Position numbers and translations under genes: made by a program. 64,000 nucleotides of DNA from an uncultured Sphaerochaeta sp. (GTDB lineage: Bacteria > Spirochaetota > Spirochaetia > Sphaerochaetales > Sphaerochaetaceae): contig NZ_OY762555.1 in the NCBI RefSeq assembly GCF_963666015.1, forward strand, positions 2,728,001 through 2,792,000, given 5' to 3'. The stretch's first letter is position 1. The number at the start of each line of letters is the position of its first letter. The notes under the pieces were generated by a model. The model was given only the letters and a program-made list of their open reading frames with translations, ran no database searches and had not been told where the DNA came from. Below are positions 1-8,398 of this stretch, one piece after another.

Positions 1-931
1 ACGTAATCGTGGAGCTTCTGTGATATGTGCGTTCGGTGCTCATACCATAAAAAATGGAATGGGCCGACTGCTCGGTACGTTGGTACAAAAGGGGTGGCTG
101 ACGCATCTTGCAACCAATGGTGCTGGAGTCATTCACGACTGGGAGTTTTCCTATCTTGGACAAAGCAGTGAGGACGTTCGTGCAAATGTACAGGAAGGTA
201 AATTTGGGACGTGGGAAGAGACTGGCTTGTACATCAATCTGGCTTTGGCAGTAGGAGCATACGAGGGATTAGGGTATGGGGAATCCATTGGGGCAATGAT
301 TGTCCGTGGTGGATTGGAAATACCGAGCCGCAGCGAGCTGGAAACATGTGCAATTTCGTTGGATGAATCTGCAAGTAAGCGAGCTAGTGCATTGGATCTG
401 CTTGATCTTGTTGCTGATCTGGACGACTCGATCTTTGGTTCCACTGTGCATATTTCTCATCCCTATGCCAGCTATAGTGCACAGGCAATGGCTTGGGAAG
501 CACACGTGCCCTTCACCAGCCATCCCATGTTTGGGCACGATATCATCTATACCCATAAGGCAAATCGAGGAGCAGTTATTGGAAGAACTGCTGAGCGTGA
601 TTTTCTCTCCTATGTGCAGAGTGTTAAAAACCTTGAAGGGGGAGTGTATCTCTCTGTTGGTTCGGCTGTCATGTCACCGATGATTTTTGAGAAATCACTC
701 TCCATGGTAAGAAATGCGGGCACTCATGTAACAGATTGCGCGATACATGTGGTTGACCTGCAAGAAGAGAGCTGGGATTGGTCCAAGGGAGAACCCCCGA
801 TGGATAACCCTGCATATTATTTACGGTTCATGAAGACATTCAGCAGAATGGGGTGTAATGCATCCTACCTCTGCTCTGATAATCATGCATTTTTTGTCAG
901 CCTCTATCGCGAGCTGGAGAAAAGGAGTTAA
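1..931 (+). CDS. Deoxyhypusine-synthase-like protein, 5' truncated by window edge
   Basis: The reading frame is open to the first base of the window, so the N-terminus is missing. A GTG at 20 is not a credible start, because residues encoded before it continue the same conserved block (NRGASVICAFGAHTIKNGMG). The visible part has GAHTIKNG, a glycine-rich ATNGAGVIHDWEF segment and SSEDV, which I associate with bacterial proteins annotated as deoxyhypusine-synthase-like with a Rossmann-type NAD site; this is recollection of family style and is not certain. It lies 4 nt before the sugar epimerase gene and so belongs to the same operon. True deoxyhypusine synthesis is unlikely in this setting. A role on the imported sugar, or an NAD-dependent step, is inference only. 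Confidence 0.5.
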   Translation, partial: RNRGASVICAFGAHTIKNGMGRLLGTLVQKGWLTHLATNGAGVIHDWEFSYLGQSSEDVRANVQEGKFGTWEETGLYINLALAVGAYEGLGYGESIGAMIVRGGLEIPSRSELETCAISLDESASKRASALDLLDLVADLDDSIFGSTVHISHPYASYSAQAMAWEAHVPFTSHPMFGHDIIYTHKANRGAVIGRTAERDFLSYVQSVKNLEGGVYLSVGSAVMSPMIFEKSLSMVRNAGTHVTDCAIHVVDLQEESWDWSKGEPPMDNPAYYLRFMKTFSRMGCNASYLCSDNHAFFVSLYRELEKRS

Positions 932-935
932 ATCT

Positions 936-2222
936 ATGGATATTGCTGGACAGGTGAATACGTGGAAACAAGAGATGGAGAACCATCTCCATAAAGAGTT
1001 GCTCCCGTTCTGGCTTGATCGTGTTTGGGATTCTACTTGGGGTGGCTATCTAACCCAGTGGGACGCTGAGGGCAAGGATTCAGGTGTTGATGAGAAATCA
1101 TTACTTGCACATATGCGTACCATCTATTCCCTTTCTCTCGCCTGTTCCCTGGATCATGACCTTGATGGTCGTTGTGCAGCATTGGCAAAGAAGGGTGTTT
1201 ACTTCGCTATAGAGCACTACTGGGACCCTGTCCATGAAGGATTCTACTGGTTGTTCAACCGGAAGAATGAGGTTCTCATTGATAAGAAAATTGTCTATGG
1301 GCATTCCTTTGCAATCTATGCGCTGAGCACCTATGCAAAAACCTTTGATGATCCAATTGCTTTGGAGTATGCAGAGAAATGTTTTAATCTTCTCCAAATC
1401 TATGCTGCAGAGACTTCCTATGGTGGGTATTGGGAAATGTTTGAACGTGACTGGACCCTCTCTCAAGGTGGCAGTGGTGGAGGAGACCGAAAAACGCTTG
1501 ATGTTCACATGCACCTTATGGAGGCCTACACCGCTTTGTACAATGCAAGTGGAAAGGCTATCCATCGAAGAAAACTGGAAGAAATCATTGACTTGATCAA
1601 TACCAAGATTTTACATCCGGTTTATAAGACTGGAATTCCACAGTTCAATTGTGATTGGTCGGTAGCTCCACAGATCAAGTTCGACATCATCTGGGGTTGG
1701 GATCGTTTCTCTGATGATTCAGGGGCAAAGCCAAACGCTCTTGATAATACCTCCTATGGGCATAACGTGGAGTTCTTCTGGTTGCTGAGTGATGCTCTTC
1801 GAGTACTTGGAAAGTCCATACAGCCCTATGAACCTATGTTTGTCAAACTACTAAATCATGCAGTTTCCTATGGTATTGATCGTGAATACGGTGGTGTCTA
1901 CGTGGAAGGATCTCTGGATGGGTCTGTGGTGTATGACGATTGCAAGGAATTCTGGCAACAAGCAGAGTTCTTGATTGGGATGCTTGATGCCTACCTTGCC
2001 TTCGGTGATGAGAAATTTTTGGAGGCCTATGGAAATGTTCATGCTTTTGTATTTGAAAAGATGATACAGCATGAACTGGGTGAATGGCTCGCGCTCTTGA
2101 ATCGAGATGGAACACCGATTTGGACTCATATGAGTCATTCCTGGAAAGTAAATTATCATACGATTCGCTCTGCAACGCTTAGCTTGCAGAGAATGGATCA
2201 GATATTGTTGCGTTTGCAATGA
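936..2222 (+). CDS. AGE-family sugar 2-epimerase (cellobiose/N-acylglucosamine epimerase-like)
   Basis: The 428-aa product belongs to the N-acylglucosamine 2-epimerase superfamily, whose members interconvert C2 epimers or aldose/ketose forms in an (alpha/alpha)6 barrel. Family hallmarks are visible: AHMRTIYSL with the catalytic-type Arg near residue 61, GHNVEFFWLL, EFWQQAEFL and a C-terminal YHTIRS histidine. The ATG at 936 is chosen because AAAAGGAG precedes it at proper spacing; the frame is open upstream but overlaps the previous gene. Length (about 400-430) suits both cellobiose 2-epimerase and ManNAc/GlcNAc epimerase. The neighbouring ABC importer, ROK kinase and SIS protein suggest it rearranges an imported or phosphorylation-ready sugar. 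The exact substrate cannot be read from the sequence. Confidence 0.85.
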   Translation: MDIAGQVNTWKQEMENHLHKELLPFWLDRVWDSTWGGYLTQWDAEGKDSGVDEKSLLAHMRTIYSLSLACSLDHDLDGRCAALAKKGVYFAIEHYWDPVHEGFYWLFNRKNEVLIDKKIVYGHSFAIYALSTYAKTFDDPIALEYAEKCFNLLQIYAAETSYGGYWEMFERDWTLSQGGSGGGDRKTLDVHMHLMEAYTALYNASGKAIHRRKLEEIIDLINTKILHPVYKTGIPQFNCDWSVAPQIKFDIIWGWDRFSDDSGAKPNALDNTSYGHNVEFFWLLSDALRVLGKSIQPYEPMFVKLLNHAVSYGIDREYGGVYVEGSLDGSVVYDDCKEFWQQAEFLIGMLDAYLAFGDEKFLEAYGNVHAFVFEKMIQHELGEWLALLNRDGTPIWTHMSHSWKVNYHTIRSATLSLQRMDQILLRLQ

Positions 2223-2260
2223 CTTCGTTGAAGTCTTGATCATAGAAAAAGGAGAAAACT

Positions 2261-3529
2261 ATGAAAAAAAGAATCATGGTTGGTCTGTTGGTAGCCTTAA
2301 TGGCAACCACGATGATCTTCGCGCAGGGTGCATCTGAAGCAAAAGCTGAAAGCAATACCCTGGAGATTTTTAGTTGGTGGACCGCTGGTGGTGAGGCTGA
2401 TGGCTTGGAGGCGATGTACAATGAGTTCGATCGCCAGTATCCAGGCATTGAAATCATCAATGCTACGGTTGCTGGAGGGGCAGGAACCAATGCAAAGGCT
2501 GTTCTTGCTACCCGTATGCAGGGTGGGAATCCTCCCGATTCATTCCAGGTTCATGCCGGTCACGAACTGATTGATACCTGGGTGGTCTCTGGATTCATGG
2601 AACCCATTACCTTTGTCTTGGAAGATGCAGGGTACATGGATAAGTTCCCTGCGGATGTAATCGACATCATCTCTTACGAAGGTGAGGTCTATAGCATTCC
2701 TGTGAACATCCATCGTTCCAATGTAATGTGGTATAGTCCGAAGCTGTTTGCACAGTTCAACCTGCAACCACCAAAGACCATGGCTGACTTCTTCCGTGTT
2801 GCAGAAGTCTTCAAGGCAAATGGCATTCCAGCCCTTGCTCTTGGTGATAACGAGATCTGGGCTGCTACACACCTGCTTGAAAGTGTAATTCTCGCAAATG
2901 TTGGACCAGATAAGTACAATGCACTTTGGGAAGGCAAGGTGAAGTGGAATGATGTCCAAGTCCGTAGTGCTTTGAATGATTTTGCCAAGATGATGGGATA
3001 TATCAACCGCGACCACGCTGCTCTTGCGAACATGGATGCTGCAGGCTATGTGGCTGAAGGCAAAGCTGCCATGAACGTCATGGGCGACTGGGCTGCTGGT
3101 TATTATTACTCCCAGGGATTCAAGCAGGGCGAGGATTGGGATTGGGTTCCTACTCCTGGTACTTCAGGCAACTTCATCATGCTCAGTGACTCCTTTGGTC
3201 TGCCGAAGAATGCTCCCAATCGGGATAATGTCATCAAGTGGTTGACACTTTGTGCATCACAAGAAGGACAGGATGCATTTAATCCTATCAAGGGTTCCAT
3301 TCCTGCACGTATCGATGGTGATCGCTCAAAGTATGATCGTTATTTGAATGCAGCAATGGACGACTTTGCATCTGATGCAATCGTACCGAGTGTTGCGCAC
3401 GGTGCTGCTATCTCTGAGCCTTGGCTCACTCGTATCAACGATATCATGAGTGTTTTTGTGACTGACTTGAACGTTGATAAGGCCATTACTGAGTTCCAGG
3501 CTGCTGCTGACCGATACGCACCTAAATAA
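2261..3529 (+). CDS. ABC sugar transporter substrate-binding protein (CUT1 family)
   Basis: This 422-aa extracellular solute-binding protein starts with a signal peptide (MKKRIMVGLLVALMATTM, then FAQG) and lacks a lipobox cysteine. The mature part has the family 1 layout, including the FSWWTAGGEADGLEAM start, GNPPDSFQVHAGHEL and NVMGDWAAGYY. AAAAAGGAGAAAA precedes the ATG. It is followed by a large hairpin and then two permease genes. No ATP-binding subunit is encoded nearby, so a shared MsmK/MalK-type ATPase elsewhere must energise the system, as is common for CUT1 importers. Substrate is unknown, but the AGE epimerase and ROK kinase suggest a mono- or disaccharide. Confidence 0.9.
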   Translation: MKKRIMVGLLVALMATTMIFAQGASEAKAESNTLEIFSWWTAGGEADGLEAMYNEFDRQYPGIEIINATVAGGAGTNAKAVLATRMQGGNPPDSFQVHAGHELIDTWVVSGFMEPITFVLEDAGYMDKFPADVIDIISYEGEVYSIPVNIHRSNVMWYSPKLFAQFNLQPPKTMADFFRVAEVFKANGIPALALGDNEIWAATHLLESVILANVGPDKYNALWEGKVKWNDVQVRSALNDFAKMMGYINRDHAALANMDAAGYVAEGKAAMNVMGDWAAGYYYSQGFKQGEDWDWVPTPGTSGNFIMLSDSFGLPKNAPNRDNVIKWLTLCASQEGQDAFNPIKGSIPARIDGDRSKYDRYLNAAMDDFASDAIVPSVAHGAAISEPWLTRINDIMSVFVTDLNVDKAITEFQAAADRYAPK

Positions 3530-3548
3530 GGTTGTCTTGTGTATCGGA

Positions 3549-3582
3549 GTACCTTGCTGTACGCTTATGTACAGCAAGGTAC
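3549..3582 (+). terminator. Intercistronic hairpin after the binding-protein gene
   Basis: A perfect 14-bp inverted repeat (GTACCTTGCTGTAC and its complement) encloses a 6-nt loop 20 nt after the binding-protein stop. No U-run follows. It is therefore better read as an RNA-stabilising or attenuating processing element than as a full terminator, leaving the permease genes less expressed than the binding protein. Confidence 0.65.
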
Positions 3583-3590
3583 CATATCTA

Positions 3591-3643
3591 GATTGAATGG
3601 GTATGCGTTTCTCAAAAATCGAGAAAGCCATACGATTGAATGG
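3591..3643 (+). repeat. Second hairpin flanked by 10-bp direct repeats
   Basis: GATTGAATGG occurs at 3591-3600 and again at 3634-3643. Between the copies lies an imperfect inverted repeat (GTATG..TTTCTC / GAGAAA..CATAC, with a 2-nt internal mismatch) around a short loop. The arrangement resembles a very short insertion with target duplication, or a duplicated RNA element. Confidence 0.5.
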
Positions 3644-3692
3644 TTGTTATATGATGGTGACAATCATGTGCTATGTATAGGATAGGGGTTTT

Positions 3693-4586
3693 ATGTACTG
3701 TGCAAAGAAAGACCGCAGACTTGCAGTGTTGATCCTGTTACCCATGCTTCTCTTGCTGTTCATTTTTGTCTATGGCTTTATTGCATGGTCACTGAGGATC
3801 TCTTTCACTGATTGGAACAGCATTCTCCCAAACATGACCTCAGTAGGGTTTGAGAATTATCAAAGATTATTTGATTCACAGCGGTTTCAGACCGATATCC
3901 GTAATACAATCTATTTTACGTTATTCTTCCTTGCTATTTGTATCATAGGTGGTTTCTTTCTCAGCTATCTACTCTACTCCAAATTACGGGGGGAGTCGTT
4001 CTTGCGAACGATATACCTTTTTCCTCTTTCTCTCTCTTTTGTGGTAACTGGTGTCCTTTGGCGTTGGATTTTCAGCCCTGAGGTTGGCGTTAATTCTCTT
4101 TTCCGTATGATGGGATTTGAAGCAACATTTGGGTGGTTTACCTCAACCTTTAGCGTTGGGGGATTCAATGTTGCACTTATTGCCTTGATCATCGCCGCCT
4201 CCTGGCAATACCTCGGGTATACGATGGCGATGTTCCTTGCAGGACTGAGGGGTATCCCAGACCAACTCATAGAATCGGCACAGATAGACGGGGCTGGTGA
4301 GTTGGCTACCATGTGGTATGTGATTCTTCCCATCATCAAGCCAATTACCTTCTCTGCTATGATTGTACTCGGTCATATCTCCCTGAAGATCTTTGATTTG
4401 GCATATGCAATGACCGGTAAGGGCCCAGCATTCGTAACAGACTTTCCTGGACTGTTCATGTTTGAGACCACCTTTCGTGGGAACCACTATGCAGAAGGTG
4501 CGGCAATCTCTGTTATCATGCTGATTCTGGTTGCTGTGGTAATCGTGCCGTATCTCATTTCAACGCTGAGGGGGGATTCAGAATGA
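3693..4586 (+). CDS. ABC sugar transporter permease, MalF/UgpA type
   Basis: The 297-aa inner-membrane protein has about six hydrophobic segments, beginning with LAVLILLPMLLLLFIFVYGF. It carries the cytoplasmic EAA loop (ESAQIDGAGELATMWYVILP), which docks onto the ATPase subunit. It partners with the next gene, overlapping it by 4 nt (ATGA), and with the upstream binding protein. An AGGGG precedes the ATG. Length and order (binding protein, MalF-like, MalG-like) are typical of CUT1 importers. The imported sugar is not determinable. Confidence 0.92.
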   Translation: MYCAKKDRRLAVLILLPMLLLLFIFVYGFIAWSLRISFTDWNSILPNMTSVGFENYQRLFDSQRFQTDIRNTIYFTLFFLAICIIGGFFLSYLLYSKLRGESFLRTIYLFPLSLSFVVTGVLWRWIFSPEVGVNSLFRMMGFEATFGWFTSTFSVGGFNVALIALIIAASWQYLGYTMAMFLAGLRGIPDQLIESAQIDGAGELATMWYVILPIIKPITFSAMIVLGHISLKIFDLAYAMTGKGPAFVTDFPGLFMFETTFRGNHYAEGAAISVIMLILVAVVIVPYLISTLRGDSE

Positions 4587-5407
4587 TTACCAATAAATCA
4601 AGCAAGATACTAAAATACATTTTGGCGTATATTGCGGTTTTCCTCTTCCTGTTTCCTCTTTATGTGGTTTTCAATAATAGTTTGAAACCATTCGCTGATG
4701 TAAGAATCAGCGAGATGTGGATTCCCGCTCAAAATATATCGTTTGAGGGTTATGCTGAAGCATTTGTAAAACTTGGCCAGAATATTCAGAACAGTTTTAT
4801 GCTTGTAATTCCTGTAAGTCTCTTTTCTGTAATTTTTGGGGCTATCATTGGATTCATTTTTGCAAAGGTCAAGTTCAAATATTCCAATATCATTTTTGCT
4901 TTGGTCATTTTCGGTATGTTTATTCCGTATCAGAGTATCTTGATCCCTCTTGTACGTACCATGAACACCATAGGGTTGTATGGGCATCTCTCTGGCCTCA
5001 TCGTAACCCATATCATCTATGGGTTGCCCATTTCTTCACTTATGTTCCGCAATTACTATGCGAAACTCCCAGATGAACTGCTGGAGGCTGGGATGATCGA
5101 CGGGCTCCGCCTTGGTGGGGTGTTTAGAAAAGTGGTTGTTCCCATTTCTCTGCCTACCATGGTCGTGGTGCTTATCTGGCAGTTCACCAGTGTCTGGAAT
5201 GATTTCCTTTTTGCAGTCACCTTGACGCAGAGGCCTTCCATCCAGCCAATTACTGTTGCCCTGCAAAATTTAGCGGGAACCCAGGTGATAGAGTGGAATG
5301 TGCAGATGGCAGGCGCCTTGATTGCGGCAATTCCTACGCTGTTTGTCTATATTTTCCTCGGAAAGTATTTCATTCAAGGACTCCTTTCCGGTTCAGTGAA
5401 GGGTTAG
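4583..5407 (+). CDS. ABC sugar transporter permease, MalG/UgpE type
   Basis: The 274-aa membrane protein has hydrophobic segments from residue 10 on and the EAA loop EAGMIDGLRLGGVFRKVVVP followed by ISLP. Translation is likely coupled to the upstream permease through the ATGA overlap. Together the two form the heterodimeric membrane channel of the importer. The C-terminus (GKYFIQGLLSGSVKG) matches the usual MalG-like ending. The ROK kinase gene begins 6 nt after the stop, so the operon continues. Confidence 0.92.
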   Translation: MITNKSSKILKYILAYIAVFLFLFPLYVVFNNSLKPFADVRISEMWIPAQNISFEGYAEAFVKLGQNIQNSFMLVIPVSLFSVIFGAIIGFIFAKVKFKYSNIIFALVIFGMFIPYQSILIPLVRTMNTIGLYGHLSGLIVTHIIYGLPISSLMFRNYYAKLPDELLEAGMIDGLRLGGVFRKVVVPISLPTMVVVLIWQFTSVWNDFLFAVTLTQRPSIQPITVALQNLAGTQVIEWNVQMAGALIAAIPTLFVYIFLGKYFIQGLLSGSVKG

Positions 5408-5413
5408 TATTCT

Positions 5414-6337
5414 ATGGATTCACAGAAATACATTGGCATTGATATTGGCGGTACTAAAACAGCTATCAGCCTTGGGGATAGCGAAGGTCGGCTCATCAAT
5501 AAGCGGAAGTTTCTGACTCCGTCTGGAGTTGAGGAAGTGTTAGAAAGCATCTTTATTGAGGTTGAACTACTACTGTCTCCTTCCCACTCCCTTAGTGAAA
5601 TTAAGGCCATTGGCATTTCATGCGGGGGGCCTCTTGATAGTAAACGTGGAATCATACAATCACCTCCCAATCTCCCTGGTTGGGACGATATTCCAATTGT
5701 TGATATTGTATCAGAGCATTTTGGCATTCCAACGTATCTGGAAAATGATGCGAATGCCTGTGCCTTGGCCGAATGGTATTGGGGTAATGGAAAAGGGTAT
5801 GACTCAATCATTTTCTTGACCTTCGGTACTGGGTTAGGCGCTGGCTTGATCCTGGACGGTGCTCTGTATCGGGGAACCAATGGCCTTGCTGGAGAAGTTG
5901 GACATTGGAGAATGGCCGATACCGGTCCCTATTGCTACTATAAGAGAGGATCATGGGAGAGCTACGTCAGTGGTGCAGGAATATCCGGTCTGTATGAAAT
6001 TGCAACCGGGAAAACAGTGAGTGCCCAGAAGGTTTGTCAGCTGGCAAAGGAAGGCGAAACTCCTGCGATGCATGTGATTGAACAGAGTGCTAGGATGCTT
6101 GGATCAGGACTTGCCCTGTTGATTGATTTGCTTAATCCTCAGCGTATCATCATCGGAAGCATCTATAGCAGGGACGAGGAGTTGTTTCGACCATTAATGG
6201 ATCAGGTGCTTCGCGAGGAAACTCTCAGCGTCCCCTATTCCAGTTGTGAGATAGTACCTTCCTTGCTTGGAGAACAGCTGGGAGATATGGCAGCCTTAGG
6301 AATTGCTAGAGACCATAGTATGAGGAGAGAGCGATGA
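5414..6337 (+). CDS. ROK-family sugar kinase with degenerate zinc motif
   Basis: The 307-aa protein has the N-terminal phosphate loop DIGGTKT (residues 10-16), the catalytic-base segment ENDANACALAEW (Asp112) and FGTGLGAGLILDG, as in glucokinase, fructokinase and ManNAc kinase members. It would phosphorylate the imported sugar in the cytoplasm. The usual CxCGxxGCxE zinc cluster is degenerate: EVGH (His164) and one cysteine (Cys174) remain, but the other cysteine positions carry Tyr176 and Ser180. This suggests a zinc-independent subfamily or altered substrate loop. No strong ribosome site was seen, so translation may be coupled to the preceding permease. It overlaps the next gene by 4 nt. Confidence 0.88.
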   Translation: MDSQKYIGIDIGGTKTAISLGDSEGRLINKRKFLTPSGVEEVLESIFIEVELLLSPSHSLSEIKAIGISCGGPLDSKRGIIQSPPNLPGWDDIPIVDIVSEHFGIPTYLENDANACALAEWYWGNGKGYDSIIFLTFGTGLGAGLILDGALYRGTNGLAGEVGHWRMADTGPYCYYKRGSWESYVSGAGISGLYEIATGKTVSAQKVCQLAKEGETPAMHVIEQSARMLGSGLALLIDLLNPQRIIIGSIYSRDEELFRPLMDQVLREETLSVPYSSCEIVPSLLGEQLGDMAALGIARDHSMRRER

Positions 6338-6966
6338 TATATACATTGGATCAATTGCTAGAACATTACCCGCAACTGAAGAGCATAACCAGTAATTTGG
6401 CAGCAGCTCGGGATCTGGTGGTGAAGAAAGCTCAAGAAGGAAAACTATTCTTGGTTGCAGGAAATGGGGGGAGTAGCGCCGATGCTGATCATATTGTAGG
6501 CGAACTCATGAAGTCGTTCGTTCATAAACGCCCGATAGAAGATATGATAGCTCAACAATTGAGCGAAATTGGGGGAGAAGCAGGAAGCCAAATAGCTTCC
6601 AACTTGGAGGGAGCGGTAAAGGCTATCTGCTTATCGAGCCATCAGGCTCTTTCAACAGCCTTCATGAATGATGTTGATCCTTCCCTGGTATACGCTCAAC
6701 AGGTATATGGGTATGGCGATCCTGATGATATCTTTATCGGTATCTCGACTTCAGGCAATGCAAAGAATGTGGTAAGTGCAGCGTTGGTGGCACGAGCAAA
6801 AGGTTTGTCGGTACTTGGTTTGACAGGTGAAGCCGGTGGTGCATTAAAAGAGCATTGTGATGTATGCATTCAGGTTCCTGAACGTGAAACATTCAAGGTC
6901 CAAGAACTGCATCTGCCTATTTACCATTGGCTCTGCATCGAAATCGAGGCAGCTCTTTGGCCATAG
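6334..6966 (+). CDS. SIS-domain phosphosugar isomerase (GmhA/DiaA-like)
   Basis: The 210-aa protein contains one SIS domain with the phosphosugar-binding GNGGSSADADHIVGEL (residues 43-58) and the later STSGNAKNV loop. The pattern is closest to sedoheptulose-7-phosphate isomerase GmhA and DiaA. In this operon it most likely isomerises the product of the ROK kinase rather than feeding LPS heptose synthesis; that is inference from position. The start overlaps the kinase stop (ATGA), implying translational coupling. Length fits the GmhA class (about 190-210 aa). Confidence 0.85.
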   Translation: MIYTLDQLLEHYPQLKSITSNLAAARDLVVKKAQEGKLFLVAGNGGSSADADHIVGELMKSFVHKRPIEDMIAQQLSEIGGEAGSQIASNLEGAVKAICLSSHQALSTAFMNDVDPSLVYAQQVYGYGDPDDIFIGISTSGNAKNVVSAALVARAKGLSVLGLTGEAGGALKEHCDVCIQVPERETFKVQELHLPIYHWLCIEIEAALWP

Positions 6967-6994
6967 ATGCAATGATTCCAAAGGAGGGATTTCT

Positions 6995-7708
6995 ATGCAG
7001 TTGCTTCCAGACTTGTATGTAGTTGGAGGGAGTCTTGTTGGTCTGACTGGAAGCCAAGTGAGTGGTCCTTTTGATGATTGCAATGTGTATGCACTTGATC
7101 TTGGATCAGAGATTATCCTCATTGATACTGGTAATGGTGACTCCTGGCCACAGATCCAGGAGAATATGCGACAATGGGGACTTGATGCAAAAAAGATTAC
7201 AACTGCCTTGATTACTCACCCTCATTATGATCATGCCCAAGGGGCTCATCTCCTACAAGATGCAGGGATTAAGCTTGTTGCACATACGTATACTGCTGAT
7301 GCAATGGAGAAGGGGGATGAACGATGTTGTGGATACCTGTATCATCGTGCATTCAGTCCAGTATCTGTTGATAGAATGCTGGAGGATGATGAGCAATTCA
7401 CCGTTGGGTCGCTTTCAGTCCAATCAATTCATCTCCCTGGCCATACCCTTGGATGTACAGGGTTCTTGATTTCATGGAAGGGGAAGAAGGTCCTCTTCTC
7501 AGGTGATGTGATAGGTACTCTCGGGTATGGTCACTTTGGCTGGAATGGCTCTATCGACTTTGACAAGCAGGTGTATATCAAAACGCTTTTAAAGCTTTCA
7601 AAGATAGATTTTGACGTCATGCTTCCCGGACATGGCCTTGCGTCTTTCACTCATCCAAGAGAGCGGGTAGAAGAGAGCCTAAATGAAGCTCTGATGGTAT
7701 GGCGTTAG
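6995..7708 (+). CDS. MBL-fold metallo-hydrolase
   Basis: The start is set at ATG 6995 because AAGGAGGG stands just upstream; the longer open frame overlaps the SIS gene. The 237-aa protein has the di-metal motif THPHYDH (His75, His77, Asp79, His80), then HLPGHTLG, FSGDVIG and a late LPGHG, all diagnostic of the metallo-beta-lactamase fold. Such proteins include lactonases, glyoxalase II and phosphodiesterases. As the last gene of a sugar operon it could open a sugar lactone or cleave an ester; no closer assignment is possible. No convincing terminator follows. Confidence 0.85.
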   Translation: MQLLPDLYVVGGSLVGLTGSQVSGPFDDCNVYALDLGSEIILIDTGNGDSWPQIQENMRQWGLDAKKITTALITHPHYDHAQGAHLLQDAGIKLVAHTYTADAMEKGDERCCGYLYHRAFSPVSVDRMLEDDEQFTVGSLSVQSIHLPGHTLGCTGFLISWKGKKVLFSGDVIGTLGYGHFGWNGSIDFDKQVYIKTLLKLSKIDFDVMLPGHGLASFTHPRERVEESLNEALMVWR

Positions 7709-7825
7709 CAAGGGAATCAGTATATTCCTATGGTAGTAACCAAGAACATACACTTAGATATGTTAGCGTAAACGGGAAGAGCATAAGACCTCTAGCGTCA
7801 AGAATAATTGATAGTGCTCAAAATC

Positions 7826-8038
7826 CTACTCAAACGAAACATTCAGCTCTTTTTTCTTCAACATACAATCCGTGAGATAGAGGTTTATGATATTCTGATA
7901 TGGAATACCCTTCTTCTCTGCCATGTCCTTGAAATAGGCAACTGTTGCAGAGTCCAGTCGAATGGTTACTTGTTGTTTGGGTAGTTTCGGGATATAGGGA
8001 TTCTTACCAGCATTTGAGAAATCATATTCGTTTTTCAT
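7826..8038 (-). CDS. brnA: BrnA-type antitoxin
   Basis: The 70-aa protein has a ribbon-helix-helix core (KQQVTIRLDSATVAYFKDMA, then a second helix around INLYLTDCM) expected of BrnA/CopG-like antitoxins. It follows the BrnT toxin gene with a 4-nt overlap, the normal brnT-brnA order. It would neutralise BrnT and, with it, repress the operon. Length is within the family range. Assignment rests on partner and fold. Confidence 0.8.
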   Translation of the reverse strand: MKNEYDFSNAGKNPYIPKLPKQQVTIRLDSATVAYFKDMAEKKGIPYQNIINLYLTDCMLKKKELNVSFE

Positions 8039-8325
8039 CTTTGCCTCCTATATTGCTCTGCTTCTCTCTTGCTCGCTTTTCGAGCAGAAATAATGCGAAT
8101 TACTTCATCTTCCTGGCGATAACAATGACATACAATTAATAAACGTAGCCGAAAACTATGGCCAAGGATTACAAACCAATCTTCTTTAATAGAGTGCTCT
8201 GGGTCGGCTATGATTAGGGCGTTAGGATCATAAAACACAGTTTCAGCTTCTTTGAAGGATATCTCATGTTTATTTTGGTTTATTGCCTCCTTTTTCGGAT
8301 CCCATGTAAAAATTATCTCTTTCAT
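8035..8325 (-). CDS. brnT: BrnT-type ribonuclease toxin
   Basis: The 96-aa protein shows the BrnT signature: FTWDPKKEAINQNKHEISF near the N-terminus, the AETVFYD segment and IRIISARKASKREAEQY at the end. BrnT is a RelE-fold mRNA-cleaving toxin. ATG 8325 is preferred because residues from MKEIIFTWD align with the family start; an upstream in-frame ATG at 8349 adds only an AT-rich extension. AT-rich DNA just upstream contains TATAAT-like hexamers that could hold the promoter. It forms a two-gene toxin-antitoxin operon with BrnA. Confidence 0.85.
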   Translation of the reverse strand: MKEIIFTWDPKKEAINQNKHEISFKEAETVFYDPNALIIADPEHSIKEDWFVILGHSFRLRLLIVCHCYRQEDEVIRIISARKASKREAEQYRRQR

Positions 8326-8398
8326 GATTACATTATAATTATAATTCAAGTATTGTCTTCACTTGGTTTTAGGAATGGACAAGAGTGTCTTAAACCAT

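Noticed and set aside
7709..7825. Possible terminator GGAAT/ATTCC after the MBL gene
   Set aside because: A 5-bp stem without a U-run is too weak to call.
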